Source of the DNA: Halorubrum sp. BV1
Lineage (GTDB): Archaea; Halobacteriota; Halobacteria; Halobacteriales; Haloferacaceae
Assembly (NCBI RefSeq): GCF_000746205.1
Contig: NZ_KN050825.1
Location: forward strand, 365,413 to 429,412
Length of the DNA stretch: 64,000 nucleotides
Direction of reading: 5' to 3'
Shown piece by piece: positions 14,918 to 22,780 of this stretch. Within the stretch, counting starts at the first letter, position 1, and each line of letters opens with the position of its first letter. The notes under the pieces are model-generated. The model was not told the origin of the DNA. It made no database searches and saw nothing but the letters and a program-made list of their open reading frames with translations. A program made the translations under genes and the position numbers.

Positions 14918-15690
14918 GACGTCCCTCCCGCGGCGTCGGGGTCCGCGTCGACCGCGAAGGGGTTACTCTCGCCCCCACAGTCGTCCGCGGCGAACTCGAC
15001 CGTGAAGTCCACGGTCCCGCCCTGTCCGGCGTTGCCGCCGTCGGTGTCGAACGCCCACGCGAAGACGAGACACCGCCGCTCGTCAGCGGTGAGACACCCG
15101 CTGTCGAAGAGCCCGGGATTCAGTTCGATCCCTTCCGCAAGGTCGGTGCCATCGAACGAGGCCAGCGTACCGTCGGTGATGGACTCGCCGTACGCGGCGA
15201 AGTCTCCCTCGGCACCTCCGCAGCCGCCGATCCCGAGGATCCCGGTGTCGTACCGGACGTCGAGCGAGATGCGCTCCGCGAGCGCGGCGCTCGCGGCGTC
15301 GGCGGTGTCGACCTGCGGTGAGACGCGGAGCCACACGCGGACGCCGTCGGGCGCGGTGTTCGCCGGGTCGTCGAGCCAGAGGCCGACGCTCGCGGTCCCG
15401 CGGTCCCCAGGGAGCGCGTTGCTGACGTCGACGAGCCGAATACCGGCGTTCTCGACGTCGGTCACGGCGTCGGTCGGACTCGACCCCACCACGACCCCGT
15501 TCTCGGTGCGTCGCCACCCGACCACGAGGTCCCACGGCGTGTCCGACTGCGCGTACGTGTAGCTGGGATACGCCTCCCGGCTGGCCGTTTCCGCCGACCG
15601 GCCGGTCGCGGCACCGAGGGCGGCGAAGCCGACGGCTCCGAGGCCCGCGAGCGTCTGTCGCCGCGTGAGTTGTGTGTCTTTGTGTGTCAT
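14914..15690 (-). CDS. SipW-locus secreted protein, TasA/camelysin-like
   Basis: The ATG at 15688-15690 gives 258 residues; longer starts at 15750 or 15795 would read through a probable promoter element and are rejected. The N-terminus, LTRRQTLAGLGAVGFAALGAATGRSAE, is a twin-arginine-like signal. The mature part (VENAGIRLVDVSNALPGDRGTASVGLWLDDP, CLVFAWAFDTDGGNAGQGGTVDFTVEFAADDC) shows the 'PGD ... W' and 'F.W..D' pattern of the TasA-like family found in its neighbours, although the aromatic-x-x-Asp cleavage signature is weaker. It begins a three-gene overlapping chain with the next substrate gene and the peptidase. Confidence 0.75.
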   Translation of the reverse strand: MTHKDTQLTRRQTLAGLGAVGFAALGAATGRSAETASREAYPSYTYAQSDTPWDLVVGWRRTENGVVVGSSPTDAVTDVENAGIRLVDVSNALPGDRGTASVGLWLDDPANTAPDGVRVWLRVSPQVDTADAASAALAERISLDVRYDTGILGIGGCGGAEGDFAAYGESITDGTLASFDGTDLAEGIELNPGLFDSGCLTADERRCLVFAWAFDTDGGNAGQGGTVDFTVEFAADDCGGESNPFAVDADPDAAGGTS

Positions 15691-15779
15691 GTGCTGTCGT
15701 GTGTGTTTCGTGTGCGGTTCTGTCCGAGACGACATCCATCGGTCTCCGTCGCCGCCGATGGTCGTCTCACGCCCCCTGC

Positions 15780-15803
15780 GTCCGTATGTATGCACGACCT
15801 ACC
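15780..15803 (-). promoter_or_regulatory. Shared promoter element, copy 1 (upstream of the 14914-15690 gene)
   Basis: Read on the minus strand, GGTAG is followed by six bases and CATACATA, then CG. The same arrangement with identical spacing occurs at 21212-21235 and 22781-22804. CATACATA probably serves as or overlaps the TATA box, and GGTAG is a candidate activator site or BRE region. It lies about 95 bases before the ATG at 15690, so a leader of about 65 bases is implied. Confidence 0.6.
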
Positions 15804-15855
15804 CGATCGGTCCGCGTCACCTACTCGGCCGCGCGGCCCTCTCAGAGGCGGGGAT

Positions 15856-15914
15856 CCGCCCGCCGCGGCTGTCCCGAGTTCGTCGTGGCTGTTCCGCCCG
15901 CCGCGGCTGTCCCG
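15856..15914. repeat. 21-base GC-rich direct repeat
   Basis: The sequence starting CCGCCCGCCGCGG occurs at 15856-15876 and again identically at 15894-15914. A partial copy (GTGGCTGT) lies between them. The pair sits immediately after the stop of the 569-residue vWA gene on the minus strand, and before the promoter element of the next gene. Confidence 0.7.
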
Positions 15915-15924
15915 CGTTCCGCGG

Positions 15925-17634
15925 TCAGGCGGCCTGTTCCGGTCCGGATCCGTCGTTGTGACGCGCCTGCTCGGTGTAGAAGCCGAGGTCGAAGCCGAGC
16001 GTGTCGCCCTGAACCTCGTTGCCGACGTCGAACGGCAGCTCCCACGAGAGCGCGACGCAGTGCATCACGCCGTCGCCGCGGAACGGATCGCGGGTCGCGT
16101 CGTCGGGCGCGTCGCCGAGTTCGTCGTGCGGCGTCGCGCGGTTCCCGTCGAGGGGAACGCCGGTGCCGTCGGCGAGCGCGTCGAGGACGTTGCCGAGCGT
16201 GTCCGCCATGATGACCTTCTCCTGTGCGGTCTGTGCCGCGAGGTTGCCGAACACGGTCGGAATGTTGAGGGGGTCGTCGACGTCGTTGAAGAACGCGGGA
16301 TCGCCGCCGGCCCCGCCCGCGGGGCCGGCCATCGCCTGTAGCGTGCCGGCGCTGCCGTCGACGTTGATCGCGTAGACGTCGGTCGCCGGGGTCGGCGAGG
16401 CCGCCCGCGCGTCGTCCGCCGCGCCGGTCGGCGAGGAGAACTGGGTGCTCCCGGTGCCGTTGAACGACTCGCCGTCCGAGAGGACGATGTTGCGCTTGTC
16501 GGCCGCCGGACGGCCGTTCGCGGCGAGTTCATCTTGCGCGTCGTCGACGCCTTCACCGATGTAGGTGCCCGTCGCGATGCCGTTCGCGTTCGAGAACGGG
16601 TCCGGGTCGCCGTCGCCGTCGAACGGGGTGGAACCCGCGCCGCCGCTCACGACGTTCGCGAGCTTCTGTCGGAGCCCGGAGAGCGCCGAGTCGACCGCAG
16701 AGAGGTCGCTCGTCAGCGGCTGAACGATGCCGGTTCGCGGCTCGGTGTCGTCGCTTCCCTCGCCGTCGAAGTACGCCACGCCGACCTGCACGTCGGCGTT
16801 CTGCGACTGCAGGTAGTCGACGAACTGGCGAGTACCGAGCTCGACGAGGTCTATCTTCGTCGTCTCCGGGTACGTCGTTCCGTTGACCTGAATCGGGTCG
16901 GCGGTGACGAGGCCGCCGTACTGGTCGTACAGCATCGAGCCGGAGAAGTCGAGGGTGAGCATGATGTCGACCGGATCCGCGCCGTCGTAGACGTTGTCAC
17001 AATCCTCGTCGTACCACAGCGTCGTCTCGATGGCGTCCGCGAGGTCCGCGGCGTTGTCCGCGTCGACGAGCGACTCGGGCTCCGTGAACGCGCCGCCGTC
17101 CTCGGTGACGTTGCCCGCCTGCATCCAGATGTAGCCGGGGTTGTCACAGAGGTGAAGCGAGAAAGTGATCTCGCCGGAGTCGCCGGGCTTCACGTCGGAG
17201 AACTGGACCAGCGTCTCCATCTCCTCGCCCGTGACCGGGTCGGTTCCGAAGTCGGCCGCAGAGAGCGGCGGGATGGTCTCGCAGTCGAGCACCGGGATGT
17301 TCGCGCCGTTGCTGTCCTCGTCGTCCACGTCCGGGAAGTCGCTGTACGTGAACACCTCGCCGTCTATCTCGACCGACTGCTCGCCGTCGCCGTCGTGGTC
17401 GGGATGCGCGCTGACGAACCGGTGACCCTCACCGAAGTCGTACGTCTGCTGCCAGTCGACGAGCAAGTCGAGCTGACCGGCAGTGAGCGTGTTGTCCTCG
17501 AACGTCTCCGTGTCGTTGAAGTACGCCGTGGTTCCCAGTCCCGCCCCCGCGGACGCGACGCCGACCGCGCCGAGGCCCGCTAGGAGCGTCCGCCGCGAGA
17601 GACCGACCGTGTCGATTGTTTCTTTGTCTGTCAT
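15925..17634 (-). CDS. TasA-like SipW-type protein with inserted von Willebrand A domain
   Basis: The 569-residue protein begins with LSRRTLLAGLGAVGVASAGAG then GTTAYFNDTETFEDNTLTAG, a twin-arginine-like plus SipW-type signal. Cleavage is expected just before YFND. Residues 40-215 are the TasA/camelysin-like beta domain (FSDVKPGDSGEITFSLHLCDNPGYIW). A vWA domain occupies about residues 222-460. Its MIDAS motif is D229-F-S231-G-S233, with a later SDGE motif. The TasA-like domain then resumes (LADGTGVPLDGNR, CVALSWELPFDVGNEVQGDTLGFDLGFYTEQARHND). vWA domains bind metal-coordinated protein ligands, so a surface adhesion role is plausible. A 132-base leader separates it from the next paralogue upstream. 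Confidence 0.85.
   Translation of the reverse strand: MTDKETIDTVGLSRRTLLAGLGAVGVASAGAGLGTTAYFNDTETFEDNTLTAGQLDLLVDWQQTYDFGEGHRFVSAHPDHDGDGEQSVEIDGEVFTYSDFPDVDDEDSNGANIPVLDCETIPPLSAADFGTDPVTGEEMETLVQFSDVKPGDSGEITFSLHLCDNPGYIWMQAGNVTEDGGAFTEPESLVDADNAADLADAIETTLWYDEDCDNVYDGADPVDIMLTLDFSGSMLYDQYGGLVTADPIQVNGTTYPETTKIDLVELGTRQFVDYLQSQNADVQVGVAYFDGEGSDDTEPRTGIVQPLTSDLSAVDSALSGLRQKLANVVSGGAGSTPFDGDGDPDPFSNANGIATGTYIGEGVDDAQDELAANGRPAADKRNIVLSDGESFNGTGSTQFSSPTGAADDARAASPTPATDVYAINVDGSAGTLQAMAGPAGGAGGDPAFFNDVDDPLNIPTVFGNLAAQTAQEKVIMADTLGNVLDALADGTGVPLDGNRATPHDELGDAPDDATRDPFRGDGVMHCVALSWELPFDVGNEVQGDTLGFDLGFYTEQARHNDGSGPEQAA
17484..17590 (-). repeat. Near-identical signal-peptide-coding block shared by three paralogues
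   Basis: The DNA encoding the signal peptide and mature N-terminus is almost identical here, at about 18955-19060, and at about 20585-20690. The central stretch of about 50 bases, including GTCGTTGAAGTACGCCGTGG, is unchanged in all three copies, while the rest of the genes is diverged. This points to recent duplication or gene conversion restricted to the export signal. Confidence 0.85.
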
Positions 17635-17639
17635 GATTG

Positions 17640-17668
17640 GGAGTCCCCGAGGGGAGTCCCACCGGCGG
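17640..17668 (-). promoter_or_regulatory. GC-rich dyad in the leader of the 569-residue vWA gene
   Basis: CCCC at 17645-17648 and GGGG at 17651-17654 form a small dyad, flanked by two direct GGAGTCCC copies at 17640-17647 and 17653-17660. The block GGGGAGTCCC-(A/G)-CCGGCGG is shared with 19116-19133, the equivalent leader of the upstream paralogue. It may be an operator, or only a trace of duplication. Confidence 0.4.
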
Positions 17669-17766
17669 GGTCGAACCGCCGTCCCGGCCGCCCGCGCGGG
17701 TCCGGTATGGGAGGTGGTCGTCTGCGTGTCAGCCGCGTGGCCGGTCAGCGCGTCACGCCGTCGGCG

Positions 17767-19098
17767 TCACTCGCTGAACTCGATCGCGTCGCTGCTGTCG
17801 TAGAAGTCCGGGCCAACCGCGGGGTCGGCGTTGACCTTCGCGATCGGCCCCTCGCCGCCCGTGCTCCCGTACGCGAGCACGCGGAACGTCGAGGATATCT
17901 CGCTGCGCGGGACAGAGACCACGATCGTGTTCCCGAACTTCGCCGCACCGAATCCGGCCGGGAGCGACTGCGCCGGGCCGTAGCTCCCACCGGTGTTCGG
18001 CTGGTATCCGAACGGGTCGTCGGGGAACGCGGCGTTCGGCTGCCAGATGACCTGCCAGTCGTGCGTGCCGTCCGCGTCCGCGTCGACCGCGACGGGGAGG
18101 TTCGTGCTGGGGTAGTCTCCGGTGTCGAGGAAGTCCACGCCGTCGCCGTCGTCGTCGAACGCGAAGCTCAGGACGGTCTGATTCTGGCCGAACGAGACGC
18201 TGGTGTAGACGTTACCCTCGGTGGGGTTCCCCAGAGTCTGGCCCTTCCAGTCGTTGTCGTACGCGGTGACGACGGTCTCGTCCACGCAGGGGTTGTGGGT
18301 CCCGTCGTTGTGGCGGGCCTGGACCGCGTAGAACTCGAAGTCGAACGCCACGGAGTCCGTCTGGATCTCGTTGCCGACCTCGACCGGTATCTCCCACTCG
18401 ACGCAGACGCACTGCGCTGCGGTGTTCGGCGCATCGTCCACGAACGGTTCGGTGACGCCCTCGAACGCGGGGCGGTCCGCGAGCGGCGCGTCGGCGTCGC
18501 CGTCACCAGACAGCGGGACGCCGGCCTGCAACGCGAGCATGACCTCCGCTAGCGAGCCGGAGACGATCTCGTCGCCGACCACGTTTCCGCCCTCGCCGTC
18601 GTCGGTACAGTACGAGACGGTCACCTGCATCGCCTCGGCGATCTCGCCCGCGCCCTCGCCGGGGTCGCCGCCGGTCTCGTCGGCGTCCGTCTCGGGCTCC
18701 GTCTGACCGTTCTCGTCGTTCGCGGTCAGCTCGCCGCACATCCACATGTACGCGGGGTTGTCGACGACCGAGAAGCAGAACTCGCCCTCGCCGGAGTCGC
18801 CGGGCTTCAGGTCGGAGACCTGGATGCTGAGGGGTTCGCCGTCGCCGCCGCCCACGACGTTGCCGTCGATGAACGTCCCGGAGGGCGTGGAGTACTGCGC
18901 GTAGCTGCCCTGGTCTTCCGAGTAGTCGACGTGGACGAACAGGTCCAATTCGCCGGCGGTCAGCGTGTTGTCCTCGAACGTCTCCGTGTCGTTGAAGTAC
19001 GCCGTGGTTCCCAGTCCCGCCCCCGCAGAGGCCACACCGACAGCCCCGAGTCCGACCAGCATCTTGCGCCGCGAGAGTCCGATTGTGTCGTCGTTCAT
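17767..19098 (-). CDS. TasA-like SipW-type protein with extra C-terminal beta domain
   Basis: The 443-residue protein has the same signal region as its neighbours (LSRRKMLVGLGAVGVASAGAG, TTAYFNDTETFEDNTLTAGELDL). The TasA/camelysin-like domain runs to about residue 265 (VSDLKPGDSGEGEFCFSVVDNPAYMWMCG, WEIPVEVGNEIQTDSVAFDFEFYAVQARHND). At the place where both neighbouring paralogues carry a vWA domain, this protein has only a short loop. A domain of about 175 residues follows, with Asp-rich turns (FAFDDDGDGVDFLDTGDYP, VDADADGTHDW) that may bind calcium, ending YDSSDAIEFSE. It may be the main filament-type subunit of the cluster, but this is inference. Confidence 0.83.
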   Translation of the reverse strand: MNDDTIGLSRRKMLVGLGAVGVASAGAGLGTTAYFNDTETFEDNTLTAGELDLFVHVDYSEDQGSYAQYSTPSGTFIDGNVVGGGDGEPLSIQVSDLKPGDSGEGEFCFSVVDNPAYMWMCGELTANDENGQTEPETDADETGGDPGEGAGEIAEAMQVTVSYCTDDGEGGNVVGDEIVSGSLAEVMLALQAGVPLSGDGDADAPLADRPAFEGVTEPFVDDAPNTAAQCVCVEWEIPVEVGNEIQTDSVAFDFEFYAVQARHNDGTHNPCVDETVVTAYDNDWKGQTLGNPTEGNVYTSVSFGQNQTVLSFAFDDDGDGVDFLDTGDYPSTNLPVAVDADADGTHDWQVIWQPNAAFPDDPFGYQPNTGGSYGPAQSLPAGFGAAKFGNTIVVSVPRSEISSTFRVLAYGSTGGEGPIAKVNADPAVGPDFYDSSDAIEFSE

Positions 19099-19105
19099 TG
19101 TGTAT

Positions 19106-19133
19106 CACCCCCAAGGGGGAGTCCCGCCGGCGG
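19106..19133 (-). promoter_or_regulatory. GC-rich dyad overlapping the Shine-Dalgarno region of the 443-residue gene
   Basis: On the minus strand CCCCCTTGGGGG is followed by TGATACACA and the ATG at 19098. GGGGGTGAT resembles the 16S-complementary Shine-Dalgarno sequence (GGAGGTGAT) at normal spacing, and its G run forms one arm of the dyad. Protein binding here could control translation or transcription. The equivalent gene at 20732 has GGGTGAT at the same place but without the dyad. Confidence 0.4.
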
Positions 19134-19223
19134 TCGCGAACCGCCGCGTCGGCCGCCCACGTCGGGTGCCGAACGGGGAGGAGAGCGAGTGATCGCTCGG
19201 GGTGGTTGGACAGCTCCAAAGAG

Positions 19224-20732
19224 CTAGTTCGAGCCGCTCACGTTGCCGGTGCCGTTGGGGGCGGGGCCGGGGCTGGTGCTGTTCGCCTCCGTCCCGTTGA
19301 ACGCCACCTGCGGGTTGTCGTTGTGCCGCGACTGCTCGGCGTAGACGGCGAGGTCGAAGGCCACGGAGTCGGTCTGAATCTCGTTGCCGACCTCCGCCGG
19401 GAGCGTCCACTCGAAGCCGATGCACTGAGTGGTCGCGCCGGGGTACGGCTGGCGACCCTCGTCCTGGCGGTTGCCGTCGAGCGCGACGCCCTCGGACAGC
19501 TGTCCGAAGACCTCGCTCATCGTGCCCGAGGCGATCTTCTGTTCGCCCTCCAAGACGATCTGCGCGATCTCGGCGTAGACGGTGTCGAGGTCGGCCGGGT
19601 CGGGCGCGAAGAACGCGTCGTCAGGCGACGAGGAGATGTCCTCCACGAGGTCGGTGTCAACGCTGTTTCCGAGCCCGATTCCGAAGATGCGGATGCCGGC
19701 GTTCTTGGCGTCGTCAGCGGCGTCGCGCGCGTCTCCGACGTTCTCGAACCCGTCGGTCAAGACGATCATGACCTTCGACGCGCCGGGCGTCGCGTTCGTC
19801 CCGGTGAGGAGTTCGTCCTCCGCGACCGAGATCCCGCCCGCGACGTTGGTCTGGCCGCCCGCCGTGTAGTTGTTGATCGCGTTCTGGACGGACTGGTAGT
19901 TCGTCGTCAGTTCCTGGTCCAGCGCCGTCCCGGAGCTGAACGAGATCGCGGCGGCCTCGTCCGGCGAGGAGAGGTTACCGACGAAGCTTGTCGCGGCCGT
20001 CTTCAGCGCCGAGAGGTTCGAGCCGCTCATCGAGCCGGAGGTGTCGCTGACGAGGGCGACCTCCAGTTCCTGTTGTTGACCCGTGCCGGTGGGCTCGTAC
20101 ACGTTGTCGCAGTCCTCGTCGTACCAGACGCAGACCTCGATGAAGTCTGCGAGTTCGCCCATGCCATCACCGGGGTCGCCGCCGGTCTCGTCGACCGCCG
20201 CCTCTGGCTCGGACTGTCCGTTCTCCGCGTTCTCCGTGATCTCGCCCGCGAGGTAGAGGTACGCGGGGTTATCACAGATGTGAAGGCTGATCGTCACCTC
20301 GCCGGAGTCGCCGGGCTTCACGTCGTCGAGCGTGAACACTGGGATCCCGTCGCCGTTGACGAGGTACTCGTCCGCCTCGGGCGAACAGAAGTCGAAGTCG
20401 TCCTCCATGACGAGGTCTTCCCACGCCTGCATGTCCGCGGGGCTCGGGGTCTGGTCGAGCAGGTACCGCCCGTCGCCGAGGTCTTCGGCGTCCGGGTAGC
20501 CCATGTCGACGACGTCGTCCAGACGGCCGGGGCCGCCGAGGTACGTCGACTTGTAGTCGAGCTTCAAATCGAGTTCGCCCGCGGTGAGCGTGTTGCCCTC
20601 GAACGTCTCCGTGTCGTTGAAGTACGCCGTGGTTCCCAGTCCCGCGCCCGCGGAGGCCACGCCGACCGCGCCGAGGCCGGCGAGCAGCTTGCGCCGCGAG
20701 AGTCCGATCGTGTCGTTGGTGTCCGGTTTCAT
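19224..20732 (-). CDS. TasA-like SipW-type protein with inserted von Willebrand A domain, first gene of the cluster
   Basis: The 502-residue protein has the signal LSRRKLLAGLGAVGVASAGAG then TTAYFNDTETFEGNTLTAGELDL. The TasA-like part contains LDDVKPGDSGEVTISLHICDNPAYLYLAG. After CVWYDEDCDNVYEP a vWA domain begins near residue 222. Its MIDAS is D230-T-S232-G-S234, with conserved GGQTNVAGGI (the MIDAS Thr region) and VLTDGFENVGDA. The TasA-like domain resumes at ASGTMSEVFGQLSEGVALDGNR and ends with WTLPAEVGNEIQTDSVAFDLAVYAEQSRHND and an Asn/Gly/Ser tail. The MIDAS is complete, so metal-dependent ligand binding is likely. It is the most upstream gene of the locus. Confidence 0.86.
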   Translation of the reverse strand: MKPDTNDTIGLSRRKLLAGLGAVGVASAGAGLGTTAYFNDTETFEGNTLTAGELDLKLDYKSTYLGGPGRLDDVVDMGYPDAEDLGDGRYLLDQTPSPADMQAWEDLVMEDDFDFCSPEADEYLVNGDGIPVFTLDDVKPGDSGEVTISLHICDNPAYLYLAGEITENAENGQSEPEAAVDETGGDPGDGMGELADFIEVCVWYDEDCDNVYEPTGTGQQQELEVALVSDTSGSMSGSNLSALKTAATSFVGNLSSPDEAAAISFSSGTALDQELTTNYQSVQNAINNYTAGGQTNVAGGISVAEDELLTGTNATPGASKVMIVLTDGFENVGDARDAADDAKNAGIRIFGIGLGNSVDTDLVEDISSSPDDAFFAPDPADLDTVYAEIAQIVLEGEQKIASGTMSEVFGQLSEGVALDGNRQDEGRQPYPGATTQCIGFEWTLPAEVGNEIQTDSVAFDLAVYAEQSRHNDNPQVAFNGTEANSTSPGPAPNGTGNVSGSN

Positions 20733-21298
20733 GGTATCACCCGACTCACGCCCGTTCCGCGCTCGGCCAGCGGAAGTCGGTTACTACCCCCTCTAGGGGA
20801 TAGCTACCTAGTTACGCGCAGCCATGTCACAGTCAAACGAGGAATTCGACGAGTAGAACGCCTCAAGCGACGAATCGAATCGTCCGTTCGATCGCGTCAA
20901 ACGAACCCTTCGAGGCGGTCACATGAACTCTTCGAGGCGGTTACACGACACCTTCAACCGACGGTCGGACGTGCCTACTCGCGGGGATCGGAGCCGCAGG
21001 GAGGTCATACTCGCGGGGGCGAAGTGGAACGGACGCCATACTCGCACTCGCCGAGGCGGTACGGACCGACTGCCGGGCGAGCGGCGCGTCGGATCGTCTC
21101 GCCGCGTTACTCGAACCGGGACCGCGCCGTCCCCGCCGGAGTCCACCGGTATCGCCGTCGAACGGCGGTCGAGACGGGAACTGGGAGACGCCGCGCCGCG
21201 CTCGGTGCGGGGGTAGCGAGCCCATACATATGCTCTCACCTCGCGCACGGGAAGGTGTACCAGTCGGGCACCGCGTCGCGGGCCCGACCCACCTCACC
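20733..21298. other. Divergent intergenic region of 566 bases upstream of the surface locus
   Basis: No convincing gene is present; the open frames here are Arg/Ser-rich shadows. On the minus strand a GGTAG at 20804-20808, six bases and then a weak match to the shared promoter element (20788-20808) precede the first vWA gene, beside a CCCC/GGGG dyad at 20788-20799. A direct repeat (CTTCGAGGCGGT) occurs at 20908 and 20930. The right end contains the good copy of the shared element. The region is long for this genome and is probably a control region. Confidence 0.5.
21212..21235 (+). promoter_or_regulatory. Shared promoter element, copy 2 (upstream of the HTH regulator at 21299)
   Basis: GGTAG at 21212-21216, six bases, and CATACATA at 21223-21230 are followed by TG. 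It lies about 70 bases before the ATG of the HTH membrane regulator. Spacing and sequence match 15780-15803 and 22781-22804, both oriented towards their own gene. Confidence 0.65.
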
Positions 21299-21826
21299 AT
21301 GAAGTTCAGACACGACGTCCTCCCGGCCGAACAGGTGTACGCCATCCTCGCGAACGAGCGCCGCCGTCGCGCGCTCGAACAACTCACCGACGTCGGCGGC
21401 GTGGTGACGGTCCACGAGCTGTCGACGCTCGTCGCCGGCCGCGAGACCGGGGAGACGCCCCCGCCGACGCGGTGTCGTGAGAGCGTCTACACCTCCCTCG
21501 TCCAGACGCACCTCCCGAAGCTGGAGGCGCTCGGCGTGATCGAGTACGACCGCGAGACGCAGACAATAGAACTTTCGCGGCACGCGCGAGACGTGGGGCT
21601 CTACACCGAGATCGTCGCGCGCGGCGGCGTGACGTGGTCGGAGCTGTACCGCGCGCTCGGCACCGGCTCCCTGCTCGTTGTGCTCGCTGCACACCTCGAC
21701 GCCCCCGGCGTGTCGGCGGTCGATCCGATGCTCTGGACGAGCCTCGCGCTCGGGCTGTTCGCCGCCGCCAGCGCGTATCAACTGTGGATCAACCGGTTCT
21801 CCGTGGTTCGTCACCTCCGGCGGTGA
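21299..21826 (+). CDS. Membrane-anchored HTH regulator (DUF7344-like)
   Basis: The ATG at 21299 gives 175 residues. The N-terminal winged-helix part contains VYAILANERRRRALEQLTD, VTVHELSTLVAG and RESVYTSLVQTHLPKLEALGVIEYDRETQTIELS. Two hydrophobic segments follow (TGSLLVVLAAHLDAPGV, WTSLALGLFAAASAYQLWI), so the protein is probably membrane-bound. It is the nearest gene to the start of the surface locus and shares a promoter element with it, so it is a candidate regulator. The family is abundant in haloarchaea and uncharacterised as far as I know. Confidence 0.8.
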   Translation: MKFRHDVLPAEQVYAILANERRRRALEQLTDVGGVVTVHELSTLVAGRETGETPPPTRCRESVYTSLVQTHLPKLEALGVIEYDRETQTIELSRHARDVGLYTEIVARGGVTWSELYRALGTGSLLVVLAAHLDAPGVSAVDPMLWTSLALGLFAAASAYQLWINRFSVVRHLRR

Positions 21827-21901
21827 GAACCCTCGCCGAGAAGTGAGACGTGACGCCGGCGGTGAGAACGCTCGCCGGGAGTGAGACGTGACGCCGGCCG
21901 G

Positions 21902-22759
21902 TCAGTCGCGTTCGGCCGCGATCGACTCGGGGAGGTCCATCTCGAACAGCCGCGCGTCACAGCCGTGACAGCGAGCGGCGACGACATCACGGGAGGAACA
22001 GCAGGACTCGACGACGCGCTCTTCGAGCGCCACGTCTCCCGCGCAGGCGGGACACTCGTCGACGAACAGTCGGAGCGCGCCGAGGGCCGCGCTGCGAGCC
22101 CCGAGCGGGAGGGCGATCCAGTCGTCTCGGCTCGTCGCCAGCACGCGGTCGGCGGCGACGTCCGCACGGAACGCGGGTCGGGACTCCCAGCGGCCGATCA
22201 CGGAGTCGTCGGCGAGGGCGACGCCGGATGCGCCGCGCCAGTCGAGCGACAGCGTCGCCTCGTCGAGCCCGGTGAGCGTCGACAGCGCCGCGAGGTCGTC
22301 GTCCGCGCGCGCCGCGGCGACCGCGCCCTCCCGGTCGAGGGCGTCCCGCCACGCGTCGGCGAACTCCGGCGCGAACGCGAGGTCGCTCCCGTCCGCCGTC
22401 TCCGCGAGGACGCCCGCGGACAGGAGATACGCTTCGGGATCGAAGCCGTCGGGGACGGCGGCCGATTCGGCGTGCCGGTCGGAGTCTTTCCCGAACAACG
22501 CGAGCGCCCACGACGGGAGGTAGCGCTTCGTGAGTTCCGGCGTCCCCGGGACGAGGTAGCCGCGGAGCCAGATCGCGACGAGCGATCCGGCGAGGACGAC
22601 CGCGGCGAGCGCCGGCCCGAGCGAGGGCCCGACCGCGACGGCGATCACGGCGGCGAGCGCGGCGGCGATGCCGAGATTGACGATCGTACACGGGACACAG
22701 CGGTTCTCACCGGTGTACTCGGGGCGTCGAAGACGGCCAATCGTGTGTGAGGCAGTCAT
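21902..22759 (-). CDS. Conserved haloarchaeal membrane protein with C-terminal zinc ribbon-like region
   Basis: The ATG at 22757-22759 gives 285 residues; the frame stays open far upstream but that part has no coding character. The N-terminal GRLRRPEYTGENRCVPCTIVN carries a CxxC. Two hydrophobic segments follow, then a second conserved block, LRGYLVPGTPELTKRYLP. The soluble part ends with two CxxC pairs (DECPACAGDVALEERVVESCC and ARCHGCDARLFEMDLP) that could bind zinc. Function unknown. The shared promoter element lies directly upstream, so it probably belongs to the same regulon as the surface locus. Confidence 0.78.
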   Translation of the reverse strand: MTASHTIGRLRRPEYTGENRCVPCTIVNLGIAAALAAVIAVAVGPSLGPALAAVVLAGSLVAIWLRGYLVPGTPELTKRYLPSWALALFGKDSDRHAESAAVPDGFDPEAYLLSAGVLAETADGSDLAFAPEFADAWRDALDREGAVAAARADDDLAALSTLTGLDEATLSLDWRGASGVALADDSVIGRWESRPAFRADVAADRVLATSRDDWIALPLGARSAALGALRLFVDECPACAGDVALEERVVESCCSSRDVVAARCHGCDARLFEMDLPESIAAERD

Positions 22760-22780
22760 ACAGAGAGGGAGGCGACACGC

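Noticed and set aside
20908..20944. Possible CRISPR-like repeat
   Set aside because: Only two copies of about 15 bases, no spacers or cas genes.
20923..21216. 97-residue plus-strand frame in the divergent gap
   Set aside because: Arg-rich and basic, opposite to haloarchaeal protein composition; no ribosome-binding or promoter support.
19083..21302. 739-residue plus-strand frame opposite the first vWA gene
   Set aside because: Val/Arg/Glu-rich antisense translation of the TasA-like/vWA gene; the minus-strand frame has clear domains and a signal peptide.
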